A stretch of DNA of 64,000 nucleotides from Faecalibacterium langellae (lineage in GTDB: Bacteria > Bacillota > Clostridia > Oscillospirales > Ruminococcaceae), in the NCBI RefSeq assembly GCF_002549775.1, contig NZ_NMTR01000021.1:682001-746000 (forward strand). The letters run 5' to 3'. The position numbers and the translations under genes were made by a program. The notes below the pieces were generated by a model, which made no database searches, was not told the origin of the DNA, and saw only the letters and a list, made by a program, of their open reading frames with translations. How positions within the stretch are numbered: the stretch's first letter is position 1; every line of letters starts with the position of its first letter. Below, piece by piece: positions 47,145 through 57,716 of the stretch.

Positions 47145-47432
47145 ATGAAGATCATTCCTCTTGCAGACCGTGTTGTTATCAAGACTGTTGAGGTCGAGGA
47201 GACCACCAAGGGTGGCCTGATCCTGACCGGTAGTGCCAAAGAGAAGCCCCAGGTGGCCGAGGTCATCGCTGTGGGTCCCGGCGGCGTTGTGGACGGCAAG
47301 GAAGTCAAGATGACTGTCAAGGTCGGCGATAAGGTCCTCACCAGCAAGTACTCCGGCACCGAAGTCAAGGTGGACGGTGAGGAGTGCACCATCGTCCGTC
47401 AGGGCGATATCCTGGCAGTCGTTGAGGACTGA
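47145..47432 (+). CDS. groES: Co-chaperonin GroES
   Basis: 10-kDa co-chaperonin, lid of GroEL. 95 aa. Seen: IPLADRVVIKTVEVEETTKGG (mobile loop region), VAEVIAVGPG, and VGDKVLTSKYSGTEV. AGGAGGG precedes ATG 47145. First gene of the HrcA-controlled groESL operon. Confidence 0.97.
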   Translation: MKIIPLADRVVIKTVEVEETTKGGLILTGSAKEKPQVAEVIAVGPGGVVDGKEVKMTVKVGDKVLTSKYSGTEVKVDGEECTIVRQGDILAVVED

Positions 47433-47468
47433 GCAGTACCCCCTCTATTTTAAGAAATTGAGCTTTAA

Positions 47469-49118
<1,650 letters not shown>

Positions 49119-49149
49119 GCTGCACCCGCGTTCATTCAATAAGTACCTT

Positions 49150-49190
49150 AAGGAGACGGATTCTCTTTGGAGACTCCGTCTCCTTTTTTT
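49150..49190 (+). terminator. Terminator after groEL
   Basis: Perfect 11-bp stem AAGGAGACGGA / TCCGTCTCCTT followed by a T run. Confidence 0.93.
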
Positions 49191-49245
49191 GTATGTATAA
49201 CACTTGCCGTTTTGGCCCACCCTTTATGAAAAAGGGGGCGGCACC

Positions 49246-50841
49246 ATGTCCGGCAAACGGGTCCTAGCGCTGTATGCAGTCATTCTGTTTGGCTTTGCGG
49301 TCGTTTTGTGCCGCATTTATTTCCTGGCGCAAAACCCGGCTTACGCCGCCCGCGCCGAAGCCCAGAGCACGGTGAGTCTTGCGCTGCCCACCCGGCGGGG
49401 CAATTTCTACGACTGCAACGGCCTGCCGCTCACCGGGCTGGAAATGCGCTGGCAGACCTTGTGTTTTCCCGGTGAAAACAACTATCCCCGCCTTTATAGC
49501 GAGACCGACAGCACCGGGCAGGCAACGCTGTATCAAAACCGGAACCGTGCCGCGCCGTTCCTGTTGGAAACCATGCGCGACCTTTCCTCGCTTGGTTTGC
49601 GCTGCTTCCCGGCGGCAAAACGGTATGCATCGGTGCCGCTGTGCCAGCATCTGATCGGCTATCTGGACGCAGACGGCCATGGTGCAGCCGGGCTGGAAAA
49701 AGCGCTGGACGACCTGCTGGCCGGGACAGGAGCCCACGACACCCTGCGTTGTGCGGTCACGGCACAAGGCCGCCTGCGAGAGGGGGAGACGCCGCAGCTC
49801 ATCCAGAATGACAGCGGCGCAGTGGGGGTGCAGCTGACCATTTCCCGCCCCGTGCAGCGTGCGGCCGAAGCCGTTGCCGCCGAGACCATGACCAGCGGCT
49901 GTATCCTTGTGCTGGACGTGCAGACTGCCGCCGTGCGGGCCAGCGTCAGCGTACCGGGCTACGACCCGGACGACCTTGCCGCCAGTCTGGGTGCATCGGA
50001 CAGCCCGTTTTTGAACCGTGTACTGGAAAGCTATGCTGTCGGCTCGGTGTTCAAGCCGGTGCTGGCGGCCGCAGCGCTGGAAGCCGGACTTTCGCCGGAG
50101 TACGAGTGCACCGGTGCCGTGGTGGTGGATGGACAAATTTTCCGCTGCGCAGGCGGTGTTCCGCACGGGACAGTGAACCTTGCCGAAGCGCTGGAAAAGA
50201 GCTGCAACGGCTATTTTGTTCGACTGGGTCAGCAGCTGAGTGCCGAGATGCTTCTGCAGACAGCAGAGGCCTTCGGCTTCGGGCGGCAGATCGCCGTGGC
50301 TGGCCGCCTGTATGCCGACAGCGGAAATCTGCCCACTGCGCAGGAGCTGGCCCAGAGTGGACAGCTGGCCAATTTCAGCTTTGGGCAGGGCAGCTTTCTA
50401 GCCTCGCCGGTGCAGGTGGCCGCCATGATGAATGCCATCGCCTGCGGCGGGGTGTACCGCACACCCTTTTTCGTGGAGGGGACTGTGGACGAAACGCAGG
50501 CGGCCGTGTCGGAAGCATTTTCGCAGCCACAGGGAAAGCGCATCTTATCTGAAAAAACGGTCGATGCACTGCGCGAAATGCTGGAGCAGGTGGTGGCAGA
50601 GGGCACCGCGCAGGACGCCGCCGGGCTGAAAGAAGGCGCAGGCGGCAAGACCGGTACCGCCCAGACCGGCCAGTTCACGCCGGAGGGCGTCGAGCGCAAA
50701 AACCTGTGGTTCGCTGGTTTTTACCCGGCACAAAAGCCGAAGTATACCATCGTGGTGCTGCAGGATGGGCAGACCGACCCGGCTTATTCCAGTGCTGCTG
50801 TTTTTGCCCGGCTGTGCACAGCGCTGCGGCTTTTGGGATAA
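49246..50841 (+). CDS. Class B penicillin-binding protein (PBP2/SpoVD-like transpeptidase)
   Basis: 531-aa membrane-anchored peptidoglycan transpeptidase. One N-terminal transmembrane helix (residues 5-25), a short dimerisation domain (RRGNFYDCNGLPLTG), then the transpeptidase domain with SVFK (S267, K270), SCN (S319, N321) and KTG (K468). All three active-site motifs are intact. No PASTA domains. Whether it serves growth, division or spore cortex cannot be told from sequence. GGGGGCGG precedes ATG 49246. Confidence 0.88.
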   Translation: MSGKRVLALYAVILFGFAVVLCRIYFLAQNPAYAARAEAQSTVSLALPTRRGNFYDCNGLPLTGLEMRWQTLCFPGENNYPRLYSETDSTGQATLYQNRNRAAPFLLETMRDLSSLGLRCFPAAKRYASVPLCQHLIGYLDADGHGAAGLEKALDDLLAGTGAHDTLRCAVTAQGRLREGETPQLIQNDSGAVGVQLTISRPVQRAAEAVAAETMTSGCILVLDVQTAAVRASVSVPGYDPDDLAASLGASDSPFLNRVLESYAVGSVFKPVLAAAALEAGLSPEYECTGAVVVDGQIFRCAGGVPHGTVNLAEALEKSCNGYFVRLGQQLSAEMLLQTAEAFGFGRQIAVAGRLYADSGNLPTAQELAQSGQLANFSFGQGSFLASPVQVAAMMNAIACGGVYRTPFFVEGTVDETQAAVSEAFSQPQGKRILSEKTVDALREMLEQVVAEGTAQDAAGLKEGAGGKTGTAQTGQFTPEGVERKNLWFAGFYPAQKPKYTIVVLQDGQTDPAYSSAAVFARLCTALRLLG

Positions 50842-50857
50842 AAAGCGCGGATTCTGC

Positions 50858-50886
50858 TTGCTTTTTGGCGTTTGTTATGCTACTAT
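50858..50886 (+). promoter_or_regulatory. Promoter for secG
   Basis: -35 TTGCTT (50858-50863), exactly 17 bp, -10 TACTAT (50881-50886) preceded by TGC. Confidence 0.65.
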
Positions 50887-50942
50887 ATATTTGTATTTTT
50901 GCGTAGTTTTCCATTGATTATAATAAAGGAGCGTTTCAATCC

Positions 50943-51194
50943 ATGTCTGTTATCGAAATTGTTGGCGGTGCGATCCTGCTGATCGCTTCGCTCGTCATCG
51001 TTTTCCTCACTCTCATGCAGCACACCCACGGTCAGGGCCTGTCCGGTGCCATCAACGGCAGCGCAGGCGGCGCAAACAGTGCCCGTCTGACCCCGGCCGA
51101 CCAGATGCTGGCCAAGGTGACCCGCATTGCAGGCATCGTTTTCTTTGTGGTCGCCATTCTGGCTTGTGTGTTCACCGGCCGTCTGGCAGGTTGA
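50943..51194 (+). CDS. secG: Preprotein translocase subunit SecG
   Basis: 83-aa membrane subunit of the SecYEG translocon with two transmembrane helices (about residues 3-23 and 58-79). Seen: LLIASLVIVFLTLMQHTHGQGLSGAI, whose QxGKGxGLSG-type loop is the family hallmark. AAAGGAG precedes ATG 50943. Next to rnr, as in Bacillus (secG-rnr-smpB); smpB itself is not here. Confidence 0.92.
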   Translation: MSVIEIVGGAILLIASLVIVFLTLMQHTHGQGLSGAINGSAGGANSARLTPADQMLAKVTRIAGIVFFVVAILACVFTGRLAG

Positions 51195-51202
51195 CAAAGT
51201 CT

Positions 51203-51236
51203 GAACAGCCCCGTGTGCAAGAACGGGGCTGTTTTT
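51203..51236 (+). terminator. Terminator after secG
   Basis: Eleven-pair stem AACAGCCCCGT / ACGGGGCTGTT followed by TTTTT. Confidence 0.92.
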
Positions 51237-51252
51237 CTGCGTGAGGATAGAA

Positions 51253-51285
51253 CTGCGGGCGGCCGTTGTATGTGGGCCGCCGCAG
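51253..51285 (+). promoter_or_regulatory. GC-rich hairpin in the rnr leader
   Basis: CTGCGG-g-CGGCC pairs with GGCCG-CCGCAG, eleven pairs with one bulged G, loop of about ten bases. It sits between the secG terminator and rnr and has no T run. A second fold (CCACGA / TCGTGG) may lie downstream. No clear sigma-A promoter was found in this interval. Confidence 0.4.
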
Positions 51286-51372
51286 GGCAGGGTGGGGCGG
51301 ATGTGCCCACGACCGGCAGGAGCACGGCCCGTCGGAGGCTGCGCTCGTGGTAGAACAAGGAGAAAAAATATT

Positions 51373-53493
51373 ATGGCAATGCGCGATAAAATTGAGCACG
51401 CGATTCAGAATCAGCCGTGCACCGTCAAAGATTTAAAGTCAAAGTTCGGCGGTGACCGCAGTGCGGACCGCAAAGTGATGGAGGCCGTGGACCAGCTGGT
51501 GCACGATGCTGTCATCTGCCAGCGTCAGGGCGTGTTCTTCACGGTCCGTTCCGGCCGTGCGGACAAGGCTCTGCTGTGCAAGGTGGTCAAGCTGGGCAAG
51601 AACTTTGCCTTCGTCATGCTGGAAGACGGCACCAGTGATATCTTTATCCCGGGCCGTTTCACCCGCGGTGCAATGCCCGGTGATATGGTCCTGGTGGAAA
51701 AGTTTGCCCATCCCCGCGTGGAGGGCAGCGATGAAGGCGAGATCCTCGCCATTCTGGAAGAAAAGAATGATCTGGTTGGTACGGCCCGCCGCATTGAGGG
51801 CAGCCTGAAGTTCGTGCCGGACGACTGCCCGGCCATCTCCATGCGGATGATGCGCGACTGCGAGGGCGGCGCGAAGGACGGCGACAAAGTGGCCGTGGAG
51901 ATCCTGCAGCGCGGCAACCGGCAGGAAGATCACCGCGTGGGCGTCGCCATGCGGTTCGGCAGCTCGGACGAGGCCAAGCGCTGCGCCAAGGCGCTGCTCT
52001 ACGCGCAGGATATCCGCAGCCGCTTCCCGGACAAGGTCCGCGAGGAAGCCAAGAAGCTGGAAGACGCTGAAGTCACCGAGAAGGACACCGAGGGCCGCAT
52101 GGACCTGCGCGCGCTGCCCATCTTTACCATCGACAGCGCCGAGACCAAGGATATCGATGATGCCATCAGCCTGACCAAGACCCCGGAAGGCGGCTTTGAG
52201 CTGGGCGTCCACATTGCAGATGTTTCCAACTACGTCAAGCCCGGCACCGAGCTGGATAATGAGGCTTTCAGCCGCGCCACCAGCGTTTACTACGCCGATC
52301 AGGTGGTGCCCATGCTGCCCAAGCAGCTCTCCAACGGCATCTGCAGCCTGAACGAGGGTGTGCTGCGCCTGGCCTTCTCCTGCCTGATGCGTCTGGATAA
52401 GGACGGCAACCTGACGGATTACCGTTTCGTCAAGTCGGTCATCCGCAGCCGCGTCAAGGGCGTTTACTCCGAGATCAACGCTCTGCTGGCCGGCAGTGCT
52501 GACGACGAGCTGAAGGGCAAATACCATGAGGTGCTGGCCCAGCTGCCCGCCATGAAGGAGCTGTACGGCCACCGTGCCCGCCTGCGCAAGGAGCGCGGCT
52601 GCATGGACATCGAGAGCGGCGAAGTGAAGCTGATCCTGGACGAAGACGGCCACTGCATCGACGTGAAGAAACGCACCTCCGGCGAGAGCGAGGCCATGAT
52701 CGAGGAGTTCATGCTGCTGGCCAACCAGTGTGCCGCCCACTTTGCCCGCGTGAAGCAGATCCCCTTTGTGTACCGCGTGCACGAGGAGCCCAATGCCGAA
52801 AAGCTGGAACGTCTGCACGCTCTGCTGCAGGCCTGCGGCATCAACGACCACTTTGCCAAGGATGTGCCCACCCCCAAGGAGCTGAGCGCCATTCTGGAAG
52901 GCGTGCGCGGCGGCCCGTATGAGCAGATCATCAATACCGGTATGCTGCGCTGCATGTCCAAGGCGCTCTATGAGGACAAGCCCAAGGGCCACTACGGCCT
53001 GGTGCTGCAGGACTACGCCCACTTCACCAGCCCCATCCGCCGTTACCCGGATCTGGCCATCCACCGCATCATGACGGCCCAGCTCAAGGGCACCGACAAG
53101 GAGACCATGGTGCTGCGCTACAGCGACTTTGCCGAGAAGGCCAGCAAGCAGTCCAGCGAACGCGAGGTCATCGCCATGCAGATCGAGCGCAAGGCGGAGG
53201 ACTGCTACAAGGCCGAGTATGCCCGCCGCCATCTGGGCGAGTGCTACGAGGGCCGCATCTCCGGCGTGACCCAGCGCGGCCTGTTCATTGAACTGGAAAA
53301 CGGCGTGGAAGGCTTTGTGCCTGCATCCAGCCTGACGCCCTCCGGCACCATGCTCACCGAGGGCGTGCGCCTTTCGGACCCGGTCTCCGGCAAAAACTGG
53401 AGCCTGGGCGATACCATGATGATCACCATCGTGCGTGCCGACGTCAACCTGGGCAAGATCGACTTTGAGGTCGCCCCGGCAAACGCAAAATAA
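51373..53493 (+). CDS. rnr: Ribonuclease R
   Basis: 3'-5' exoribonuclease of the RNase II family, 706 aa. Order: N-terminal HTH-like domain, cold-shock domains (FAFVMLEDGTSDIFIPGR), the RNB catalytic domain with FTIDSAETKDIDDAIS (metal-binding aspartates), HFTSPIRRYPDLAIHR, and a C-terminal S1 domain (YEGRISGVTQRGLFIELENGVEGFV). ATG 51373 has AAGGAG upstream; the longer upstream frame runs through the leader hairpin. Confidence 0.95.
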   Translation: MAMRDKIEHAIQNQPCTVKDLKSKFGGDRSADRKVMEAVDQLVHDAVICQRQGVFFTVRSGRADKALLCKVVKLGKNFAFVMLEDGTSDIFIPGRFTRGAMPGDMVLVEKFAHPRVEGSDEGEILAILEEKNDLVGTARRIEGSLKFVPDDCPAISMRMMRDCEGGAKDGDKVAVEILQRGNRQEDHRVGVAMRFGSSDEAKRCAKALLYAQDIRSRFPDKVREEAKKLEDAEVTEKDTEGRMDLRALPIFTIDSAETKDIDDAISLTKTPEGGFELGVHIADVSNYVKPGTELDNEAFSRATSVYYADQVVPMLPKQLSNGICSLNEGVLRLAFSCLMRLDKDGNLTDYRFVKSVIRSRVKGVYSEINALLAGSADDELKGKYHEVLAQLPAMKELYGHRARLRKERGCMDIESGEVKLILDEDGHCIDVKKRTSGESEAMIEEFMLLANQCAAHFARVKQIPFVYRVHEEPNAEKLERLHALLQACGINDHFAKDVPTPKELSAILEGVRGGPYEQIINTGMLRCMSKALYEDKPKGHYGLVLQDYAHFTSPIRRYPDLAIHRIMTAQLKGTDKETMVLRYSDFAEKASKQSSEREVIAMQIERKAEDCYKAEYARRHLGECYEGRISGVTQRGLFIELENGVEGFVPASSLTPSGTMLTEGVRLSDPVSGKNWSLGDTMMITIVRADVNLGKIDFEVAPANAK

Positions 53494-53510
53494 AATCAGA
53501 GTTTCCAACG

Positions 53511-53545
53511 GCGGAAGGGCTGCGGCCTTTCCGCTTTTTGTTTTT
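53511..53545 (+). terminator. Terminator after rnr
   Basis: GCGGAAGGGC / GGCCTTTCCGC-type stem followed by TTTTTGTTTTT. Confidence 0.9.
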
Positions 53546-53567
53546 AGAATTGTAAATTTAGCAGAAA

Positions 53568-53679
53568 TGCCGGTAGCTTTCTCCTCGGACACGAATCGGG
53601 CCATTCCATCGCCCGCCCTATTGCCCTACGGGCAACAGGGTCCCACCCCAGCGGACGGTCCTCAGAGAAACTACCGGCA
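53568..53679. repeat. 112-bp element with near-perfect terminal inverted repeats
   Basis: Left arm TGCCGGTAGCTTTCTC (53568-53583) and right arm GAGAAACTACCGGCA (53665-53679) are inverted repeats differing by one base. Inside are two further hairpins: CGGGC/GCCCG (53597-53615) and CCCT-TTGCCC / GGGCAA-AGGG (53616-53640). It looks like a miniature inverted-repeat or REP-type element, or a folded RNA. No target-site duplication, transposase or coding frame was found. No second copy was noticed in the window. Confidence 0.6.
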
Positions 53680-53735
53680 CTCCTGCTGGAGCCTTTTGTC
53701 ACAATTTAGACGCATTTCCTACAAAAGGGGAAAGT

Positions 53736-53752
53736 TGTATAAATTTTATACA
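53736..53752. promoter_or_regulatory. 17-bp perfect palindrome, candidate operator of the oleate hydratase gene
   Basis: TGTATAAATTTTATACA reads TGTATAAA-T-TTTATACA and lies 18 bases upstream of the -35. The size and symmetry suit a TetR- or MarR-type dimer. No regulator gene is adjacent. Confidence 0.55.
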
Positions 53753-53770
53753 GGAGCCGGAGTTTGTTTG

Positions 53771-53799
53771 TTGTCTGCGCCCCTCCACCGGGGTATACT
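53771..53799 (+). promoter_or_regulatory. Promoter for the oleate hydratase gene
   Basis: -35 TTGTCT (53771-53776), exactly 17 bp, -10 TATACT (53794-53799). Confidence 0.7.
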
Positions 53800-53863
53800 G
53801 TTGCCATAAGGAACGGCACAGCGGTGCCGGAAAAACGTGACAGCGTCAAGGAGGTTCTTCTCT

Positions 53864-55636
53864 ATGTATTATTCCAGTGGCAACTACGAAGCGTTTGCAC
53901 ACCCCAAAAAGCCCGAGGGTGTCGATCATAAATCTGCCTATATCATCGGCTCCGGTCTGGCAGCCCTGACTGCCGCCTGCTATCTGGTGCGTGACGGCCA
54001 GATGAAGGGCGAGCATGTCCATGTGTTTGAAAAGGACCCCATCCCCGGCGGTGCCTGCGACGGCTACAAGTACGACATCGGCTATGTGATGCGCGGCGGC
54101 CGCGAGATGGACAACCACTTTGAGGTCATGTGGGACCTGCTGCGTTCCATCCCATCGCTGGAGACCGAAGGTGCCAGCGTGCTGGACGAGTACTACTGGC
54201 TGAACAAAGAGGACCCCAACTACTCGCTCTGCCGTGCCACCGTCAACCGCGGCGAGGATGCCCACACCGACGGCAAGTTCGGCCTGTCTGATAAGGGTGC
54301 CATGGAGATCATGAAACTGTTCTTCACCCCCAACGAGCAGCTGCAGGATAAGAAGATCACGGATTTCTTTGATGACGAAGTGCTCAACTCCAACTTCTGG
54401 CTGTACTGGCGCACCATGTTCGCTTTCGAGAACTGGCACAGCGCTCTGGAGATGAAGCTCTATCTCAAGCGCTATATCCACCACATCGGCGGTCTGCCGG
54501 ACTTCACGGCCCTGCGCTTCACCCGCTACAACCAGTACGAGTCCATCATCCTGCCCATGGTCACCTATCTGAAGGACCACGGCGTGCAGTTCCACTACGA
54601 GACCAAGGTGGTGGACGTGAAGTTTGACATCGACGGCAAGCGCAAGCAGGCCAGCAGCGTGGTGGTAGAGCACGCAGGCGAGACCAACGCCATCGACCTG
54701 ACCGAGAACGACCTGCTGTTCATCACCAACGGCGGCTGTGTGGAGAGCTGCACCATGGGTGCACAGGACAAGGCTGCCGGCTTTGACCCCACCATCAAGC
54801 CGGGCAACGGCTGGGATCTGTGGAAGAAGATCGCTGCGCAGGACCCCGCCTTCGGTCACCCGGAGAAGTTCTGCTCCGACCCCGAACACTCCAACTGGGA
54901 GAGTGCCACCATCACTACGCTGGACGACAAGATCCCGCAGTATATCCAGAAGATCTGCAAGCGTGATCCGTTCAGCGGCCACACCGTCACCGGCGGCATC
55001 GTCACGGTCAAGGACTCCAACTGGCTGCTCAGCTGGACGCTGAACCGTCAGCAGCAGTTCCGCGACCAGCCCAAGGACCAGCTGTGTGTCTGGGTCTACG
55101 GCCTGTTCAGCGATAAGCCCGGCAACTACGTCAAGAAGGCCATGCGCGACTGCACCGGCAAAGAGCTGTGCATGGAGTGGCTGTACCACATCGGTGTGCC
55201 TGAGGACCAGATCGAAGAACTGGCCGAGCACAGCGCCAACACCATCCCGGTCATGATGCCCTATATCGACGCTTTCTTCATGCCGCGTGCCATGGGCGAT
55301 CGCCCCGACATCGTGCCGGAAGGCGCTGTCAACTTTGCCTTCCTGGGTCAATTTGCCGAGACCGGCCGTGACACCATCTTCACCACCGAGTATTCCATGC
55401 GTACCGGCATGGAGGCTGTGTACACCCTGCTGAACATTGACCGCGGCGTGCCCGAGGTCTGGGGCAGCACCTACGACGTGCGCGCACTGCTGGATGCCAC
55501 CGTGAAGCTGCGCGACGGCAAAAAGATCACCGACATGGACCTGCCGCTCATCCCGCGCTTGGCCATGAAGGAAGCCCTGAAGAAGATCGAGGGCACCGAC
55601 CTTGAGAAGATCCTCAAGGAATACAATGCCATCTGA
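53864..55636 (+). CDS. ohyA: Oleate hydratase (MCRA family, FAD-dependent)
   Basis: 590-aa fatty acid double-bond hydratase, formerly myosin-cross-reactive antigen. It adds water to oleate or linoleate to make 10-hydroxy fatty acids, which detoxifies unsaturated fatty acids. Seen: FAD-binding YIIGSGLAALTAACYL, GGACDGYKYDIGYVMRGGREM, and TRYNQYESIILPM, all typical of the family. AAGGAGG precedes ATG 53864. Monocistronic behind a palindrome, so probably regulated. Confidence 0.93.
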   Translation: MYYSSGNYEAFAHPKKPEGVDHKSAYIIGSGLAALTAACYLVRDGQMKGEHVHVFEKDPIPGGACDGYKYDIGYVMRGGREMDNHFEVMWDLLRSIPSLETEGASVLDEYYWLNKEDPNYSLCRATVNRGEDAHTDGKFGLSDKGAMEIMKLFFTPNEQLQDKKITDFFDDEVLNSNFWLYWRTMFAFENWHSALEMKLYLKRYIHHIGGLPDFTALRFTRYNQYESIILPMVTYLKDHGVQFHYETKVVDVKFDIDGKRKQASSVVVEHAGETNAIDLTENDLLFITNGGCVESCTMGAQDKAAGFDPTIKPGNGWDLWKKIAAQDPAFGHPEKFCSDPEHSNWESATITTLDDKIPQYIQKICKRDPFSGHTVTGGIVTVKDSNWLLSWTLNRQQQFRDQPKDQLCVWVYGLFSDKPGNYVKKAMRDCTGKELCMEWLYHIGVPEDQIEELAEHSANTIPVMMPYIDAFFMPRAMGDRPDIVPEGAVNFAFLGQFAETGRDTIFTTEYSMRTGMEAVYTLLNIDRGVPEVWGSTYDVRALLDATVKLRDGKKITDMDLPLIPRLAMKEALKKIEGTDLEKILKEYNAI

Positions 55637-55677
55637 TAACATCATAGTCCTCCGCCCCTGAAAAGGGCCCCAACAAA

Positions 55678-55724
55678 AGGACCTCTCCGAACGCCTGCGA
55701 CAGGCCACGGAGAGGTCCTTTTTC
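55678..55724 (+). terminator. Terminator after the oleate hydratase gene
   Basis: Perfect 12-bp stem AGGACCTCTCCG / CGGAGAGGTCCT followed by TTTTT. Confidence 0.93.
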
Positions 55725-55797
55725 TTGCAGAAAGTAATACTTTGGATAAAATATAGGTAAAAAGTTAAATTTCTTTGTTGGAAAAGAGCTTTTTTGC

Positions 55798-55826
55798 TTG
55801 CCTGCGGCGGGGTTCTGTGTTATGCT
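55798..55826 (+). promoter_or_regulatory. Promoter for the 5'-nucleotidase gene
   Basis: -35 TTGCCT (55798-55803), exactly 17 bp, -10 TATGCT (55821-55826). Confidence 0.6.
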
Positions 55827-55895
55827 AAAAGCAATGAGAGCAGGGCCTGAGGAGGCCTGCTGGTAACAGCCAGAATAAAAGGAGGTCGTTTCCCT

Positions 55896-57656
55896 GTGAA
55901 AAATCTTATCTCCCGCCGCAGCTTTATGAAGGCTGCCGGTGTGTCCGCCGCCGCTGCCACCATGGCACTGGGCGCACCCGCTGCGTCTGCCTGCTGGACC
56001 GGCGATGTGCAGGACATTACCATTCTGTACACCAACGATGTCCACACCTACATTGACAAGCAGAGCCCGAAGCTGACCTATGCCGCCATTGCTGCTTTGA
56101 AAAAGAGCTATCAGGATGACGGCAAGAACGTCCTGCTGGTAGACGCCGGCGACCATGTGCAGGGCACTGCTTACGGCTCTATGGATGAGGGTGCGACCAT
56201 CATCCAGCTGATGAACGCTGCCGGTTACGACGCTGCCACCCCGGGCAACCACGAGTTCGACTACGGCATGGACCGCGCAAAAGAGCTGATGGCAGATGCG
56301 GACTATCCCTATCTGTCCTGCAACTGGGTCAATCTGCCGCTGAACAACCGCGTTCTGTCGGATGTCAAATACTTCCGCATCGGCGGCCGTACCATCGCCT
56401 TCGTGGGCATCACCACGCCGGAGACCATCACCAAATCCACCCCGGCCTACTTCATGGATAAAAACCAGAACCGGTATGTCTACGATATCCTCGGCGGCGA
56501 GGACGGCCAGAAGCTGTACAGCGCCGTGCAGAAGTCCATCAATAAGGCACGCGTGATCGCAGATTATGTCATCGGCCTGGGCCATCTGGGCGTAGACCCG
56601 TCCTCGTCGCCCTGGACCAGCAAGGAAGTCATCGAGCACACCTCCGGCCTGGACGCATTCATCGACGGCCACTCCCACACCGTGATGGAGTGCGAGTGGG
56701 TGAAGGACCTCTCCGGCAAGGCAGTGGCCCTGACCCAGACCGGTTCTTACTTTGCCAATGTGGGTGAGATGACCATCAAGGCAGACGGCTCCATCGCTAC
56801 CCAGCTGGTTCCTACTTACGACGGCCTGGACAGCGCCGTGGCAGGCATCCAGACCGAGTGGGTGAGCGCTGTGGACGATATGCTGGGCGAGAAGATCGCT
56901 GTGGCAGAGACCAACTTCTATATCTCTGACCCCGCCACCGGCAAGCGCCGCATCCGTCTGGGTGAAACGAACCTCGGCGACTTTGTGGCCGACGGCATCT
57001 ACTCCTACTTCAACGAGGTCGAACAGCTGCACTGCGATCTTGCCATCATGAACGGCGGCGGCATCCGTGCAGATGTGGATGCAGGCGACTGGAGCTTCAA
57101 GACCTGCAAGCAGGTCAGCCCCTTCGGCAATGTGGCCTGCCTGATGTCAGTCACCGGCAAGCAGATCCAGGACGCACTGGAATTTGCAGCCCGCTTCGTT
57201 GGCCCGGATGGCCAGGAGAACGGTGGCTTCCTGCATGTGGCCGGTGCGACCTACGAGATCCACACCGATATCCCCAACACCGTGCAGACCGACGACAAGA
57301 ACGTCTGGATCGGCAGCGCCACCGGCACCCCGCGCGTGCAGAACGTGAAGATCTACGATAAGACCTCCGGTACTTATGTCCCGCTGGACGAGGGCAAGAC
57401 CTACGCGCTGGCCGGCATGAACTACACCCTGCGCAATCTGGGCGATGGCTTTGCCATGTTCGACGGTGCCGAGCTCATCAAGGACTATGTGGCAGAGGAT
57501 TATCTGGTCATGTCCACCTACGCCATGAGCTTTGGCGGCGTGGATGGCGAAGGCCTGCCGCACCTGACCACCGCCAACAGCCCGCTGGCCGATTACCCGG
57601 GCTACCTGCTGAACTATGAGGATGCCTACGGCGCAGGCCGCATCAGCATCCTGTAA
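55896..57656 (+). CDS. Bifunctional metallophosphatase/5'-nucleotidase with Tat-type signal
   Basis: 586-aa exported enzyme of the 5'-nucleotidase family (UshA-like), which cleaves extracellular nucleotides. N-terminus MKNLISRRSFMKAAG with a hydrophobic stretch is a twin-arginine signal peptide (RR at residues 7-8). Then metallophosphoesterase motifs ILYTNDVHTY, DAGDHVQG, GNHEFDYG, and DGHSH, and a C-terminal nucleotidase domain (NGGGIRADVDAGDWS). GTG 55896 has AAGGAGG upstream. No cell-wall anchor seen. Confidence 0.9.
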   Translation: MKNLISRRSFMKAAGVSAAAATMALGAPAASACWTGDVQDITILYTNDVHTYIDKQSPKLTYAAIAALKKSYQDDGKNVLLVDAGDHVQGTAYGSMDEGATIIQLMNAAGYDAATPGNHEFDYGMDRAKELMADADYPYLSCNWVNLPLNNRVLSDVKYFRIGGRTIAFVGITTPETITKSTPAYFMDKNQNRYVYDILGGEDGQKLYSAVQKSINKARVIADYVIGLGHLGVDPSSSPWTSKEVIEHTSGLDAFIDGHSHTVMECEWVKDLSGKAVALTQTGSYFANVGEMTIKADGSIATQLVPTYDGLDSAVAGIQTEWVSAVDDMLGEKIAVAETNFYISDPATGKRRIRLGETNLGDFVADGIYSYFNEVEQLHCDLAIMNGGGIRADVDAGDWSFKTCKQVSPFGNVACLMSVTGKQIQDALEFAARFVGPDGQENGGFLHVAGATYEIHTDIPNTVQTDDKNVWIGSATGTPRVQNVKIYDKTSGTYVPLDEGKTYALAGMNYTLRNLGDGFAMFDGAELIKDYVAEDYLVMSTYAMSFGGVDGEGLPHLTTANSPLADYPGYLLNYEDAYGAGRISIL

Positions 57657-57670
57657 AACTGCATAAAAAG

Positions 57671-57704
57671 GCGCACCGTCCGGCAGGGCGGTGCGCTGTT
57701 TTTG
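57671..57704 (+). terminator. Terminator after the 5'-nucleotidase gene
   Basis: GCGCACCG / CGGTGCGC perfect stem followed by TGTTTTT. Confidence 0.9.
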
Positions 57705-57716
57705 TATAACAAAATA

